DNA of 64,000 bases from Kaistella treverensis (GTDB lineage Bacteria; Bacteroidota; Bacteroidia; Flavobacteriales; Weeksellaceae): assembly GCF_900114045.1 (NCBI RefSeq), contig NZ_FORQ01000005.1:1-64000 (forward strand), read 5' to 3'. The notes beneath the pieces were generated by a model. The model worked only from the letters and a program-made list of their open reading frames with translations, did not search any database and was not told where the DNA came from. Positions within the stretch are counted from its first letter, which is position 1. The number at the start of each line of letters is the position of its first letter. Of the stretch, positions 25,186 through 33,439 are shown one piece after another. Made by a program: the position numbers and the translations under genes.

Positions 25186-25938
25186 ATGGTTATCCTTCTA
25201 TTTATCGTAGTTCTGTGGTATTCGGGACTATTTTTCCAAACCTTTTTTCTGCACCGTTACGCGGCACATCAAACCTTTAAAATGTCCAAATTCGGCGAAA
25301 AACTGTGCTATATTTTAACGTGGGTTACACAGGGTTCCAATTATCTTTCAGCTTACGGCTACGGCGTTATGCACCGCATGCACCACGCCTATGCAGACAC
25401 TGAAAAAGATCCGCATTCCCCGAAATACGACGAAAATCTCTTTAAAATGATGTGGCGCACGAAGAAAATTTATGCCGACATCAATGCGCAAAAAGCAATC
25501 ATTGAAGATAAATTCACCAAAAATGTCCCACAATGGGAAAAATTTGACAAATTCGCGAGCTCCTGGGGTTCTCGAATTGGCTGGGGAATCGCGTACACTG
25601 CATTCTTTTACTTTTTCGCAACTGCGTGGTGGCAGTGGCTTTTGCTTCCGGTTGCATATATGATGGCGCCGATTCACGGCGTGATTATCAACTGGTTTGC
25701 ACACATTTATGGTTATACCAACTTTAAAGTTTCTGATACTTCCAAAAATCTGCTGCGTTTCGACTGGCTGATGATGGGCGAAGCCTATCACAATAACCAC
25801 CACAAACACGGTGGCAGAGCCAATTTCGGCGGTGTGAGATGGCACGAAATAGACGTCACTTATTTAATTATGATTTTGCTGGATAAGATGAAACTCATCA
25901 AACTGAATCCGGTTGCAGTCGTAAAAAGAGAACATTAA
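25186..25938 (+). CDS. Acyl-CoA/acyl-lipid fatty acid desaturase
   Basis: 250 residues with hydrophobic segments at both ends. The three histidine boxes that bind the di-iron centre are present: HRYAAH, HRMHH and HNNHH (in AYHNNHHKHGGRANFGG). Such membrane desaturases put a cis double bond into saturated acyl chains with O2 and electrons from ferredoxin or cytochrome b5-like donors. The length is that of short delta-9-type bacterial enzymes. Membrane-fluidity control is the inferred role. The gene is monocistronic with its own terminator. Confidence 0.92.
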   Translation: MVILLFIVVLWYSGLFFQTFFLHRYAAHQTFKMSKFGEKLCYILTWVTQGSNYLSAYGYGVMHRMHHAYADTEKDPHSPKYDENLFKMMWRTKKIYADINAQKAIIEDKFTKNVPQWEKFDKFASSWGSRIGWGIAYTAFFYFFATAWWQWLLLPVAYMMAPIHGVIINWFAHIYGYTNFKVSDTSKNLLRFDWLMMGEAYHNNHHKHGGRANFGGVRWHEIDVTYLIMILLDKMKLIKLNPVAVVKREH

Positions 25939-25943
25939 AAATT

Positions 25944-25968
25944 ACCGGGTATTTCCCGGTTTTTTTTG
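25944..25968 (+). terminator. Terminator of the desaturase gene
   Basis: ACCGGG pairs with CCCGGT around TATTT, followed by seven T residues. Confidence 0.85.
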
Positions 25969-25992
25969 TTTTTTATAAAATTTCCAAAACGT

Positions 25993-26000
25993 TATCTTTG
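25993..26000 (+). promoter_or_regulatory. -7 box that decides the esterase start
   Basis: TATCTTTG ends 4 bp before the ATG at 26005. A start further upstream (TTG at 25966) would lie before this box, so 26005 is favoured; the transcript would be almost leaderless. Confidence 0.5.
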
Positions 26001-26004
26001 CTTT

Positions 26005-26643
26005 ATGGATTTACATTACCGCGTTCGCGAACCCGAAAATATCACGTCAGAAACTCCTTTATTAATTCTCTTGCACGGCTACGGCAGCAATGAAGAAGAC
26101 CTTTTCAGCTTCGCGCCGACGTTGCCGGAAAACTGGTTGATCATCAGTTTCCGAGCGCCGCTTACAAGCGCTTATCAGGGATTTTCGTGGTATGATATCG
26201 ATCTGATGAAGCTCGAAAACCGAATTGATGTATCACAGGCAAAAGCTTCGGTACAGGCCATTTTAGATCATATTGCGAAAATCAGGCAGCAGTACGGACT
26301 TACCGAAGGACCGACCCATTTGGCCGGATTTTCTCAGGGCGGAATTATCAGTTATGCTTTGGCGCTGCAAAACCCTGAACTTTTCAGTAAAGTAGCCTGT
26401 TTAAGCTGCTATTACGAGGAGAAATTAGTTGGTGATGTTTCAAAAAACAAAAAAATGATCGAAAAACTCCGGTTTTTTATCTCACACGGAACCGACGACA
26501 CGGTAATTCCGCTGGAATGGGGACGAAAAGCTGCTGATATTTTGTATGATATGGGCGCATATTTTTCCTTCCGGGAATACATGAATGGTCACGGTGTGAA
26601 CCAGAAAAACTATATGGATTTAATGGAATTTTTCGGTAAATAA
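26005..26643 (+). CDS. Phospholipase/carboxylesterase family alpha/beta hydrolase
   Basis: 212 residues from the ATG at 26005, which opens MDLHYRVREP. The fold begins with ILLHGYGSNEEDLF, which sets the oxyanion hole. The nucleophile serine is in GFSQGG, the acid is in HGTDDTVIP, and the histidine is in NGHGVN. The arrangement matches the cytosolic carboxylesterase family that includes YpfH and lysophospholipase-like enzymes acting on short ester or thioester bonds. The true substrate is unknown. No signal peptide is present when the 26005 start is used. Confidence 0.88.
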   Translation: MDLHYRVREPENITSETPLLILLHGYGSNEEDLFSFAPTLPENWLIISFRAPLTSAYQGFSWYDIDLMKLENRIDVSQAKASVQAILDHIAKIRQQYGLTEGPTHLAGFSQGGIISYALALQNPELFSKVACLSCYYEEKLVGDVSKNKKMIEKLRFFISHGTDDTVIPLEWGRKAADILYDMGAYFSFREYMNGHGVNQKNYMDLMEFFGK

Positions 26644-26688
26644 AGAGCAAATTTTCCTACATTTAAAAATCATTTTAATTCAAAATTT

Positions 26689-28050
26689 ATGAAAAGATTT
26701 CTCCTTTTTTTAGTTTTAATAGCTGCGCAAATTTCTGCGCAAATCACATTAAAAATCACTGCAGTTCCGGCAAACACGCCCGCGGGAGCTACAATTTATG
26801 TTGCCGGAAATTTTAATGGCTGGAATCCGGCGTCCACACCGATGGTTTCCGACGGCGCAGGTAATTACACCTATACCATCCCGGAAGGAAGCGGCACGTT
26901 GGAATACAAATTCACGCGCGGCAGCTGGGCGACCGTTGAAGGAAACGCAACGGGCGGACAGTTACCAAACAGAACGGCGACTTTTACCGGGAGCGCACAG
27001 ACTTTAAATCATACTATTCAGACCTGGGAGGATTTAGGTGCCGGAAATCCGAGTACAGCTGCTTCTAACGTGCATATTTTAAGCACGGACTTTGCTATTC
27101 CGCAACTGAATAGAACCAGAAAAATCTGGATTTATCTTCCACCGGATTACGAAACGTCTACCAAAAAATATCCTGTTTTATATATGCAGGACGGCCAAAA
27201 CCTTTTCGACAACAAAACTGCTTATTCCGGCGAATGGCAGATTGATGAAACTTTAAACAAATTATTTTCCGAAGGTGATTATGGCGCTATTGTTATCGGA
27301 ATTGATAACGGAGGTGAAAAACGCATCGATGAATATACACCGTGGAATAACCCAAAATACGGCGGTGGTGAAGGTGATCTTTATATGCAGTTTATTGCAG
27401 AAACGCTGAAGCCTTATGTGGATTCGCACTACCGTACAAGACCTGAAAAAGAATATAACGCATTGATCGGAAGCTCGTTAGGTGCTTTAATTTCTAATTA
27501 TGGCGGAGTGAAATACAGCGAAACTTTCGAGAAAATTGGCTCTTTCAGCCCGGCTTACTGGATTGTTTCCCAACAGTTTAATGACTTCATTGCTAATTCT
27601 ACCGCTGATTTGTCAGGAACACGTATCTATTTTGTTGCCGGTGCCACCGAAAGCACCACGTTGGCAGCCGATATTGCCGCGGTGAAAAACGGCATGGAAG
27701 CAGACGGTTTAAAAGCTGAAAATACATTGGTGAAATTAGACAGTTACGGCCAACACAATGAAAATTACTGGAAAGGCGAATTTGCTGCGGCATACCAATG
27801 GCTTTTTAAAACCACAACGCTGAATACTAAAAATTCCGTTAAAAAAAAACTCGTTGTTGGTTTCGAAAAAAATCAGATGTACGTTGAAGGTTTAACCCAG
27901 AAATCGGAAGCTAAAATTTATGATTTGTCTGGCAGACTGCTTGAAAAAGTTAAACTAAAAAACGGCTGGAACGATATTAAGAACACCTTGAAAAAAGGTC
28001 ATTATATTCTTCAGACAGAAAACGCCGCGGTGCGGTTTATGTCAAAATAA
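26689..28050 (+). CDS. Secreted esterase with glycogen-binding-like domain and type IX sorting domain
   Basis: 453 residues. A signal peptide (1-18, ending QISAQ) leads to a CBM20/CBM48-like domain (about 19-105, IYVAGNFNGWNPASTPM and GTLEYKFTRGSW). Next is an esterase D-like alpha/beta hydrolase domain (about 125-370) with YPVLYMQDGQNLFD and nucleophile serine in IGSSLGALIS. The C-terminal 70 residues carry a type A sorting domain (VEGLTQKSEAKIYDLSGRLL, ending GHYILQT). This directs export by type IX secretion. The protein probably deacylates an esterified polysaccharide or hydrolyses a siderophore ester outside the cell; the substrate is inferred only from the domains. Confidence 0.9.
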   Translation: MKRFLLFLVLIAAQISAQITLKITAVPANTPAGATIYVAGNFNGWNPASTPMVSDGAGNYTYTIPEGSGTLEYKFTRGSWATVEGNATGGQLPNRTATFTGSAQTLNHTIQTWEDLGAGNPSTAASNVHILSTDFAIPQLNRTRKIWIYLPPDYETSTKKYPVLYMQDGQNLFDNKTAYSGEWQIDETLNKLFSEGDYGAIVIGIDNGGEKRIDEYTPWNNPKYGGGEGDLYMQFIAETLKPYVDSHYRTRPEKEYNALIGSSLGALISNYGGVKYSETFEKIGSFSPAYWIVSQQFNDFIANSTADLSGTRIYFVAGATESTTLAADIAAVKNGMEADGLKAENTLVKLDSYGQHNENYWKGEFAAAYQWLFKTTTLNTKNSVKKKLVVGFEKNQMYVEGLTQKSEAKIYDLSGRLLEKVKLKNGWNDIKNTLKKGHYILQTENAAVRFMSK

Positions 28051-28058
28051 CTAAATAG

Positions 28059-28089
28059 CGAAGCTGATTTCTCAGCTTCGTTTTTTTTT
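28059..28089 (+). terminator. Terminator of the secreted esterase gene
   Basis: CGAAGCTGA pairs with TCAGCTTCG around TTTC, followed by nine T residues. Confidence 0.9.
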
Positions 28090-28097
28090 AAAATCTT

Positions 28098-28127
28098 AAA
28101 AAATGCGGTTTTAACGGCTAAAATTTA
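28098..28127. repeat. Dispersed A/T-flanked hairpin motif at a stop codon
   Basis: Core GCGGTTTTAACGGC between an A-run and a T-rich arm. It overlaps the stop codon of the Lrp-like gene on the minus strand. Confidence 0.6.
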
Positions 28128-28601
28128 AGGCTCAATTACGGTGGAATTTTTCACCTCTTTAATCATAAATGAACTTTGCGTACTCGCGATATGTTGCAAA
28201 TTGGTCAGTTTACTTACCATAAAATCACGATATTCTGAAATATCGGCAACACAGATTTTCAGGATATAATCGTAATCGCCGGAAACGTGAAAACATTCCA
28301 AAACCTCCGGAAACTGCGTAATTTCATTTTCAAACTGTACGATGTACTGCTTTTTATGCTGCGCCAGTTTTACATGACAAAGCACCACAAAACTTTTATG
28401 CAGCTTGCCTTTATCCACAAGCGCCACATATTTTTTAATCACCTCGTTTTTTTCGAGCTTTTTAATTCTTTCGAAAACTGCAGTAACCGATAAATCAAGC
28501 GCCGCCGCGAACTGTTTCGTGGTTTTTTTGGAGTCATTTTGAAGCAAAACGAGCAATTTTTTATCTTTATAGTCAAAAATCATCGGTAATATTTTCGGCA
28601 T
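28125..28601 (-). CDS. Lrp/AsnC family transcriptional regulator
   Basis: 158 residues. A winged helix-turn-helix occupies about 8-60 (TTKQFAAALDLSVTAVFERIKKLE), and a RAM ligand-binding domain follows (about 75-150, VLCHVKLAQHKKQYIVQFENEI, GDYDYILKICV). The family assembles into octamers and senses amino acids. It is transcribed divergently from the methionine-lyase-like gene, 137 bp away, so it very likely regulates that gene in response to methionine or a related amino acid. An alternative start is the internal Met at 28583, giving a more typical N-terminus. Confidence 0.9.
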   Translation of the reverse strand: MPKILPMIFDYKDKKLLVLLQNDSKKTTKQFAAALDLSVTAVFERIKKLEKNEVIKKYVALVDKGKLHKSFVVLCHVKLAQHKKQYIVQFENEITQFPEVLECFHVSGDYDYILKICVADISEYRDFMVSKLTNLQHIASTQSSFMIKEVKNSTVIEP

Positions 28602-28638
28602 GTGATTAAATGCTTATCCAAAATTAAAATAAAAATCT

Positions 28639-28668
28639 AAAATTTACCACTTTAACCGTTAATTTTTC
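28639..28668. repeat. Dispersed motif copy inside the Lrp/lyase divergent promoter
   Basis: ATTTACCACTTTAACCGTTA, with A-rich and T-rich flanks, between the divergent starts. Confidence 0.45.
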
Positions 28669-28738
28669 TAAAGTTTAGGCAAACCTTTGTTTTTAAATTG
28701 GATTAATAACAATTTTAATCAATACAAAAACAAAGCTT

Positions 28739-29968
28739 ATGAAAAAGTTCGATGCGGCCAATAATATCCAGGATTTGCAATATTTTGGCGAATTTGGCGG
28801 TGTAAACCCATCAATTTCAGACAGTTCAACCTACACTTTTCTTTCCGCAAAAACCATGTTCGATACCTTTGAGGGAAACACCGAAGGCTGTTATCTTTAT
28901 TCACGCCATTCTTCACCGAGCAATCTTTACCTCGGCGAAGCTTTAGCACAAATGGAAGGCACAGAAAGCGCGAACGTTACGGCTTCCGGAATGGGCGCCA
29001 TCACTTCTACCCTGCTGCAGCTTTGCAAAAGCGACGATCACATCATTTCCAGCCGTACAATTTACGGCGGAACGTATGCTTTTATGAAGAATTTTCTGCC
29101 GCAATATCACATCAAAACTACATTTGTTGATATTACCAATCTTTTGTTGGTGGAAAATTCTATTACCGAAAAAACCAAGGTAATTTTTTGCGAAACGGTC
29201 AGCAATCCGTTACTTGAAGTTGCCGATTTACGTGGCTTGGCCGCAATCGCGAAAAAGTACAGTATTAAATTGGTGGTCGATAATACCTTTTCGCCGCTTT
29301 CAATTTCACCAACGCTTTTGGGCACCGACATTACAATTCACAGTTTAACCAAATTCATCAACGGTAGCAGCGATGCCGTTGCAGGCGTAGTTTGCGCCAG
29401 TTCAGAGTTCATCAATGATTTAAAAGACGTAAACACCGGCGCGTGCATGCTTTTGGGGCCAACGCTGGACAGTTTGCGTGCTTCAAGCATTTTGAAAAAC
29501 CTCCGCACACTTCATATAAGAATTAAAAAACACAGCGAAAACGCCCAGTATTTGGCGGAAAAATTTGAACAGGACGGCGTAACGGTAAAATATCCGGGCT
29601 TAAAAAACCATCCGCAGCACGAACTTTTCAAAAGTATGATGAATGAAGAGTACGGTTTTGGCGGACTTTTAACTTTGGACGTAAAAACCGTGGAAAAAGC
29701 AAACGAGCTGATGGAACTGATGCAGAAGGAAAACCTCGGTTATCTCGCGGTAAGTCTCGGTTTTTACAAAACGCTTTTCTCCGCTTCGGGAAGCTCAACT
29801 TCGTCAGAAATCCCGGAAAACGAGCGAAAAGAAATGGGCCTTTCAGATGGTTTAATCCGAATGTCCGTTGGTTTGGATCACGACATCAAAAGAACCTACG
29901 AAAAAATGAAATGGTGCATGGAGCAAGTCGGCGTTCTGCAACCAAGAAAAATGGAAAAAACACTCTAA
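28739..29968 (+). CDS. PLP-dependent Cys/Met metabolism enzyme, methionine gamma-lyase-like
   Basis: 409 residues of fold-type I. PLP binds Lys205 (HSLTKFINGSSD), Asp181 (VVDNTF) contacts the pyridine nitrogen, and Tyr109 (TIYGGTY) is the stacking tyrosine. The final ASGSSTSSEIPENERKEMGLSDGLIRMSVGLD matches the family end. Members include methionine gamma-lyase and cystathionine gamma-lyase, which cleave the C-gamma-S bond. The divergent Lrp-like gene suggests amino-acid-controlled expression. A second family member (62059) is elsewhere in the window, and this one is the more divergent of the two. The catalytic specificity cannot be fixed from sequence. Confidence 0.88.
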   Translation: MKKFDAANNIQDLQYFGEFGGVNPSISDSSTYTFLSAKTMFDTFEGNTEGCYLYSRHSSPSNLYLGEALAQMEGTESANVTASGMGAITSTLLQLCKSDDHIISSRTIYGGTYAFMKNFLPQYHIKTTFVDITNLLLVENSITEKTKVIFCETVSNPLLEVADLRGLAAIAKKYSIKLVVDNTFSPLSISPTLLGTDITIHSLTKFINGSSDAVAGVVCASSEFINDLKDVNTGACMLLGPTLDSLRASSILKNLRTLHIRIKKHSENAQYLAEKFEQDGVTVKYPGLKNHPQHELFKSMMNEEYGFGGLLTLDVKTVEKANELMELMQKENLGYLAVSLGFYKTLFSASGSSTSSEIPENERKEMGLSDGLIRMSVGLDHDIKRTYEKMKWCMEQVGVLQPRKMEKTL

Positions 29969-29983
29969 ATATCAGCGAAAAAA

Positions 29984-30007
29984 ACAACCAAAGTGGTTGT
30001 TTTTTTA
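29984..30007 (+). terminator. Terminator of the lyase gene
   Basis: ACAACCA pairs with TGGTTGT around AAG, followed by seven T residues. Confidence 0.85.
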
Positions 30008-30024
30008 TTTCAAAATGTTCAGTT

Positions 30025-30528
30025 TTAATTGTCAAAAGTGTTCGGATGAATTTTTTTGACTTCAGTCACAGTTCCTAGGACTTTATCTTTCAGCGAAACC
30101 TGGTATTTTTCAAGTTTCTGAGCAATTTCCTCATCACAGATTCCGACAATTTTCGCGGCAAGAATTCCGGCATTTGCGGCGCCGTTCAGCGCAACGGTCG
30201 CTACGGGAATTCCCGACGGCATCTGTAGAATTGAAAGAACAGAATCCCAGCCATCAATAGAATTCGAAGATAAAATCGGCACGCCGATAACCGGCAAAGT
30301 TGTACAACTTGCCACCATTCCGGGCAAATGCGCGGCGCCACCAGCTCCCGCGATAATCACTTTTACACCTCGTGATTTCGCGGTTTTCGCGTAATCGAAC
30401 ATGCGCTCGGGCGTGCGGTGCGCAGAAACTACCGTCAGTTCATAAGGAATTTCGAGTGAATTGAGAAAATCTGCTGCCTGTTCCATGATTTCCAGATCAC
30501 TTTGGCTTCCCATAATTATTCCGACCAT
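30025..30528 (-). CDS. purE: N5-carboxyaminoimidazole ribonucleotide mutase PurE
   Basis: 167 residues, full length. The signature [10 protein letters not shown] (7-16) and [13 protein letters not shown] (about 40-52) form the active site, and [14 protein letters not shown] the octamer core loop. It moves the carboxyl group from N5 to C4 of CAIR in purine synthesis and works directly after PurK, which is encoded 5 kb away (35488). In many genomes the two are adjacent; here they are split by four other genes. Its neighbour downstream on the minus strand is the lyase terminator, so purE ends the transcript. Confidence 0.96.
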   Translation of the reverse strand: MVGIIMGSQSDLEIMEQAADFLNSLEIPYELTVVSAHRTPERMFDYAKTAKSRGVKVIIAGAGGAAHLPGMVASCTTLPVIGVPILSSNSIDGWDSVLSILQMPSGIPVATVALNGAANAGILAAKIVGICDEEIAQKLEKYQVSLKDKVLGTVTEVKKIHPNTFDN

Positions 30529-30571
30529 ATTGATATTTGTTTTAAAGCTTAAAGGTAAGGAAATTTAAAAA

Positions 30572-31768
30572 TTATTTTTTGGCTGTTAACTGGGCATTTT
30601 TTTCAGAATCAGCAATTGCCCGGGCGGCCGCAGCTCCGGTGCTAAAACACGCCTGCAAAAGATATCCACCGGTCGGTGCTTCCCAATCCACCATTTCACC
30701 GATGCAGAAAACGTTCGGGAAATTTTTTAATTCAAAATTTGAATTTAACGCTGAAAACGAAACGCCGCCAGCCGTGGAAATTACCTCATCAATCGGGCGA
30801 AAATTCCGGATTTCTATTGGGAATTTTTTAATAAAAAGCGCGAGCTTTTTAACACTTAAATAATTTTCTTTGCTTAAGGTTTTTAAAAGATTTAGCGCAG
30901 TAGTTGACAATTTTAAATTCCGTTTCAAAACGGGACTAACTTTTTCATTTCCGCTTAAAGCTGCTAAAATTTCTTCTTCACTTAAATTAGGTTTCAAATC
31001 GATGTAAAGTGTCAGCGGAAATTCGTGCTGCCGGGTAAAACGGTTCAAAAAATAAATCGGGCTGCCTTCCACGCCGTATTTCGTAAAAACAATTTCGCCG
31101 GTTTTGCTGTGATCATTAAAATAAACTTTTATATTTTTCAGATATTGGCCTTGCAAATGGTGAAAACCTGAACTGGTATTGTATCCGGAATTTGCAGATT
31201 CTAACGGCTTTATGGCGATTTTTTTCGCTTTTAAAATGTCAATCCATTTGGCATCGGAACCGGTCTTTTTCCAGGAACCGCCGCCCATCGCGAGAATTAA
31301 TTTTGAATATTTAAGCTTGATTTCACCGTCGTTATTTTTAAGCAAAATAGATGAATCATCGAAATCTAAAAAAGTATGTTCGTAATGAATCTGCACGTCC
31401 AACGTTTCCAGTTTTTGCAACCAGGCATTTAAAACCTGAATGGGTTTAAAGTTTTTCGTCGGGAATATCTTGCCCGAACTTCCGACATAAGTAGTTATTC
31501 CCAAATCATTAAGCCACGCAATAACTTTTTGATTATCAAATATTTGTACCGATTCACGAATTTCTGGCGCGTCGTATTTTTCAACAAAAGCATTCAGTTC
31601 TTCGCTGTGTGTCAAATTAAAACCGCCCTTTCCCGCCACTAAAAACTTTCGTGCGGCAGCTTTATTCTGCTCATAAACGTGAACGTTAAAACCTTTTTCT
31701 GCCAGCTTTTGCGCCGCCATAAGTCCGGCTGGACCGGCTCCGATGATGATAATTTGATTTTCGAACAT
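30572..31768 (-). CDS. FAD-dependent oxidoreductase, HI0933/BaiN-type flavoprotein
   Basis: 398 residues. The FAD-binding Rossmann motif IIGAGPAGLMAAQKLAEKG is at the N-terminus, followed by a basic AAARKFLVAGKGGFNLTHS block that is diagnostic of the YhiN/HI0933 family. The C-terminal GEMVDWEAPTGGYLLQACFSTG closes the FAD site. Members include BaiN, a bile-acid reductase, and proteins of unknown role; electrons may reduce an enone or sulfur compound. No signal peptide is present, so it is cytoplasmic. It lies 43 bp upstream of purE, and an operon is possible. Confidence 0.88.
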   Translation of the reverse strand: MFENQIIIIGAGPAGLMAAQKLAEKGFNVHVYEQNKAAARKFLVAGKGGFNLTHSEELNAFVEKYDAPEIRESVQIFDNQKVIAWLNDLGITTYVGSSGKIFPTKNFKPIQVLNAWLQKLETLDVQIHYEHTFLDFDDSSILLKNNDGEIKLKYSKLILAMGGGSWKKTGSDAKWIDILKAKKIAIKPLESANSGYNTSSGFHHLQGQYLKNIKVYFNDHSKTGEIVFTKYGVEGSPIYFLNRFTRQHEFPLTLYIDLKPNLSEEEILAALSGNEKVSPVLKRNLKLSTTALNLLKTLSKENYLSVKKLALFIKKFPIEIRNFRPIDEVISTAGGVSFSALNSNFELKNFPNVFCIGEMVDWEAPTGGYLLQACFSTGAAAARAIADSEKNAQLTAKK

Positions 31769-31798
31769 TTGCAGAAAAATAGGTTTTTAGAATTCCGG

Positions 31799-31829
31799 AA
31801 AAAAATGGTGTTTTAGCCGCTAATTTTTG
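31799..31829. repeat. Dispersed A/T-flanked hairpin motif at a stop codon
   Basis: An A-run, TGGTGTTTTAGCCGCTAA and a T-run. It overlaps the end of the CYTH gene. Confidence 0.6.
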
Positions 31830-32296
31830 TTCCAGACTTTGAACGGAAAAAGTGTCAGATTCGAATTGTAATATTTTTCGTCGCCGGTCACTTCATCTTC
31901 CACCCAAACCGGAATCTGAAAAAGTTCTGCTTCATCTTTCAATTCAATTTCAGCGACGATGAGACCTTCGTTGTCACCGAAAAATTCGTCAACTTCCCAA
32001 AGATTATTTCCCACCAGAATTTTATACCGCATTTTCGACAGCGATGTGCTCGCAAACTGATCCAGCAACTCACCAGCTTCATCAAATGGAATTTCGTATT
32101 CAAATTCCGCGCGCGTCGCTCCGACAGAAATTCCTTTAATTGTTAAAAAACCTTTGTCCGGAGTCTGCCGCACACGGATTGTTTTTGCGGGATCGGTCAG
32201 CAGATAACCTTGCCGGTACATTTCGCCGGCGGGCTTTTCCAGTATTTGCCACGCTTTTCTGTCAACCAAAAATTTTCGCTCAATTTCTACACCCAT
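31820..32296 (-). CDS. CYTH-domain (triphosphate tunnel) protein
   Basis: 158 residues. The ExExK metal and phosphate motif is Glu4-x-Glu6-x-Lys8 (EIERKFL). Alternating basic and acidic strands (TIRVRQTPDKGFLTIKG, EFEYEIPFDEAGELL, KMRYKI, DEFFGDNEGLIVAEIELKD) form the tunnel. Bacterial CYTH proteins of this size mostly hydrolyse inorganic triphosphate to diphosphate. They act on free polyphosphates and not on RNA caps. The gene lies alone on the minus strand, 52 bp upstream of the flavoprotein gene. It is cytoplasmic. Confidence 0.9.
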   Translation of the reverse strand: MGVEIERKFLVDRKAWQILEKPAGEMYRQGYLLTDPAKTIRVRQTPDKGFLTIKGISVGATRAEFEYEIPFDEAGELLDQFASTSLSKMRYKILVGNNLWEVDEFFGDNEGLIVAEIELKDEAELFQIPVWVEDEVTGDEKYYNSNLTLFPFKVWNKN

Positions 32297-32374
32297 ACTT
32301 TTTGCTTTTGTAATTTACAAAGTACACGCATTTCGGCTTTTAAACCAACTTTCACAAAGAAAACACCATACATA

Positions 32375-32406
32375 ATTGGTCAGCACTTTCATAAAATTTA
32401 CCTTTG
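32375..32406 (+). promoter_or_regulatory. Promoter of the EamA transporter gene
   Basis: -33 ATTG (32375-32378), a 20-bp spacer and -7 TACCTTTG (32399-32406). It leaves a leader of about 40 nt before the start at 32452. Confidence 0.55.
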
Positions 32407-32451
32407 CAAAGTTATATTTCGCTCGTTTCTGCAACAATTTTCAAGATTTAA

Positions 32452-33351
32452 ATGTTCAAAGATTCCAGATTAGTTCTCGCCATCGTTACCGTTGCTATAT
32501 TTTGGGGAACTACATTTTTGGGAATTCGTGTTGCTGTTGAAACCATTCCGCCCTGGTTTGTTGCCGGAATCCGCCAGTTTTTAGCCGGTATAATCCTGTT
32601 TTTTCTGCTTATTTTTTCGAAAAAACTGAAGTGGATCGGTTGGATCAATTTCCAAAATCAAATCATTCTTTCCACTTTAATGCTTATCGTCGCAAACGGA
32701 ATGACCACCGTCGCCGAAAAACACCTCACGAGCAGTCTGGCCTCACTCATTAGCGCCGCTTCACCGCTTTTGGTGTTTCTGCTCAGCATTTTATTCAGCA
32801 TGCAGAAGTTCAACATCCGCGGTTTAATCGGTGTTTTGCTGGGTTTTAGCGGAATTGTGCTGATTTTCAAAAACGGCTTACAGGATTTGCTAAACGCAGA
32901 ATATCGGATTGGCGTCATTTGTATGTTTATTGCGATTTCGGGCTGGGCTTTGGGCACAATTTTCACCAAAAAAATCAATCACAGCCCACAAAATATTTCG
33001 CTGAATCTTTTTTACCAGTTCAGTTTTGCTGGCGTTGTTCAGATCATTTTCGGTTTTATCGCGGCAGATAATCTCAGTTTTTCTTCATGGTCGCTTACAA
33101 GTATTGCGGCAACGGTTTACCTTGCAATTTTCGGCTCTGTAATCGCCTTTTTTGCGTTTCATTACGCTTTGAAAAAAATCAGTCCGACACAGATTTCAAT
33201 TTTGTCGTACGTCAATACAATTATCGCGATTTTCCTCGGTTGGCTGGTTTTAAACGAAGAAGTCTCAGCCACATTTATCGCCGCCACCGCGCTGATCATC
33301 ATCGGCGTTTTCATCACCAATTACAAACCCGGAATGTTCAGAAAATCCTGA
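32452..33351 (+). CDS. DMT-superfamily EamA transporter
   Basis: 299 residues with ten predicted membrane helices in two homologous halves (WGTTFLGIRVAVETIPPWFVAG in helices 1-2, and VYLAIFGSVIAFFAFHYALKKI in the second repeat). EamA carriers export amino acids, purines or other metabolites by exchange or proton coupling. The substrate is not visible. The gene stands alone between a promoter and an 80-bp repeat, with no regulatory gene adjoining. Confidence 0.88.
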   Translation: MFKDSRLVLAIVTVAIFWGTTFLGIRVAVETIPPWFVAGIRQFLAGIILFFLLIFSKKLKWIGWINFQNQIILSTLMLIVANGMTTVAEKHLTSSLASLISAASPLLVFLLSILFSMQKFNIRGLIGVLLGFSGIVLIFKNGLQDLLNAEYRIGVICMFIAISGWALGTIFTKKINHSPQNISLNLFYQFSFAGVVQIIFGFIAADNLSFSSWSLTSIAATVYLAIFGSVIAFFAFHYALKKISPTQISILSYVNTIIAIFLGWLVLNEEVSATFIAATALIIIGVFITNYKPGMFRKS

Positions 33352-33354
33352 TTT

Positions 33355-33437
33355 TGGGCGCCTTGATCCGTCTTCCACTCCCGCTTTTTTGCTGCGCTGC
33401 GCTCCGCAAAAAGAGCTCCGTTCAAGCCGGGGCGCGG
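33355..33437. repeat. 80-bp class repeat, copy 2
   Basis: The start block GGGCGCCTTGATCCGTCTTCC and end block GCTCCGTTCAAGCCGGGG match 19581-19650. The centre is a different hairpin, GCTTTTTTGC... with CCGCAAAAAGAGC. It lies between convergent genes and may double as a terminator. Confidence 0.7.
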
Positions 33438-33439
33438 TG

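Noticed and set aside
25966-26004. Longer esterase start (TTG at 25966)
   Set aside because: It overlaps the desaturase terminator and precedes the -7 box; the ATG at 26005 gives the expected family N-terminus.
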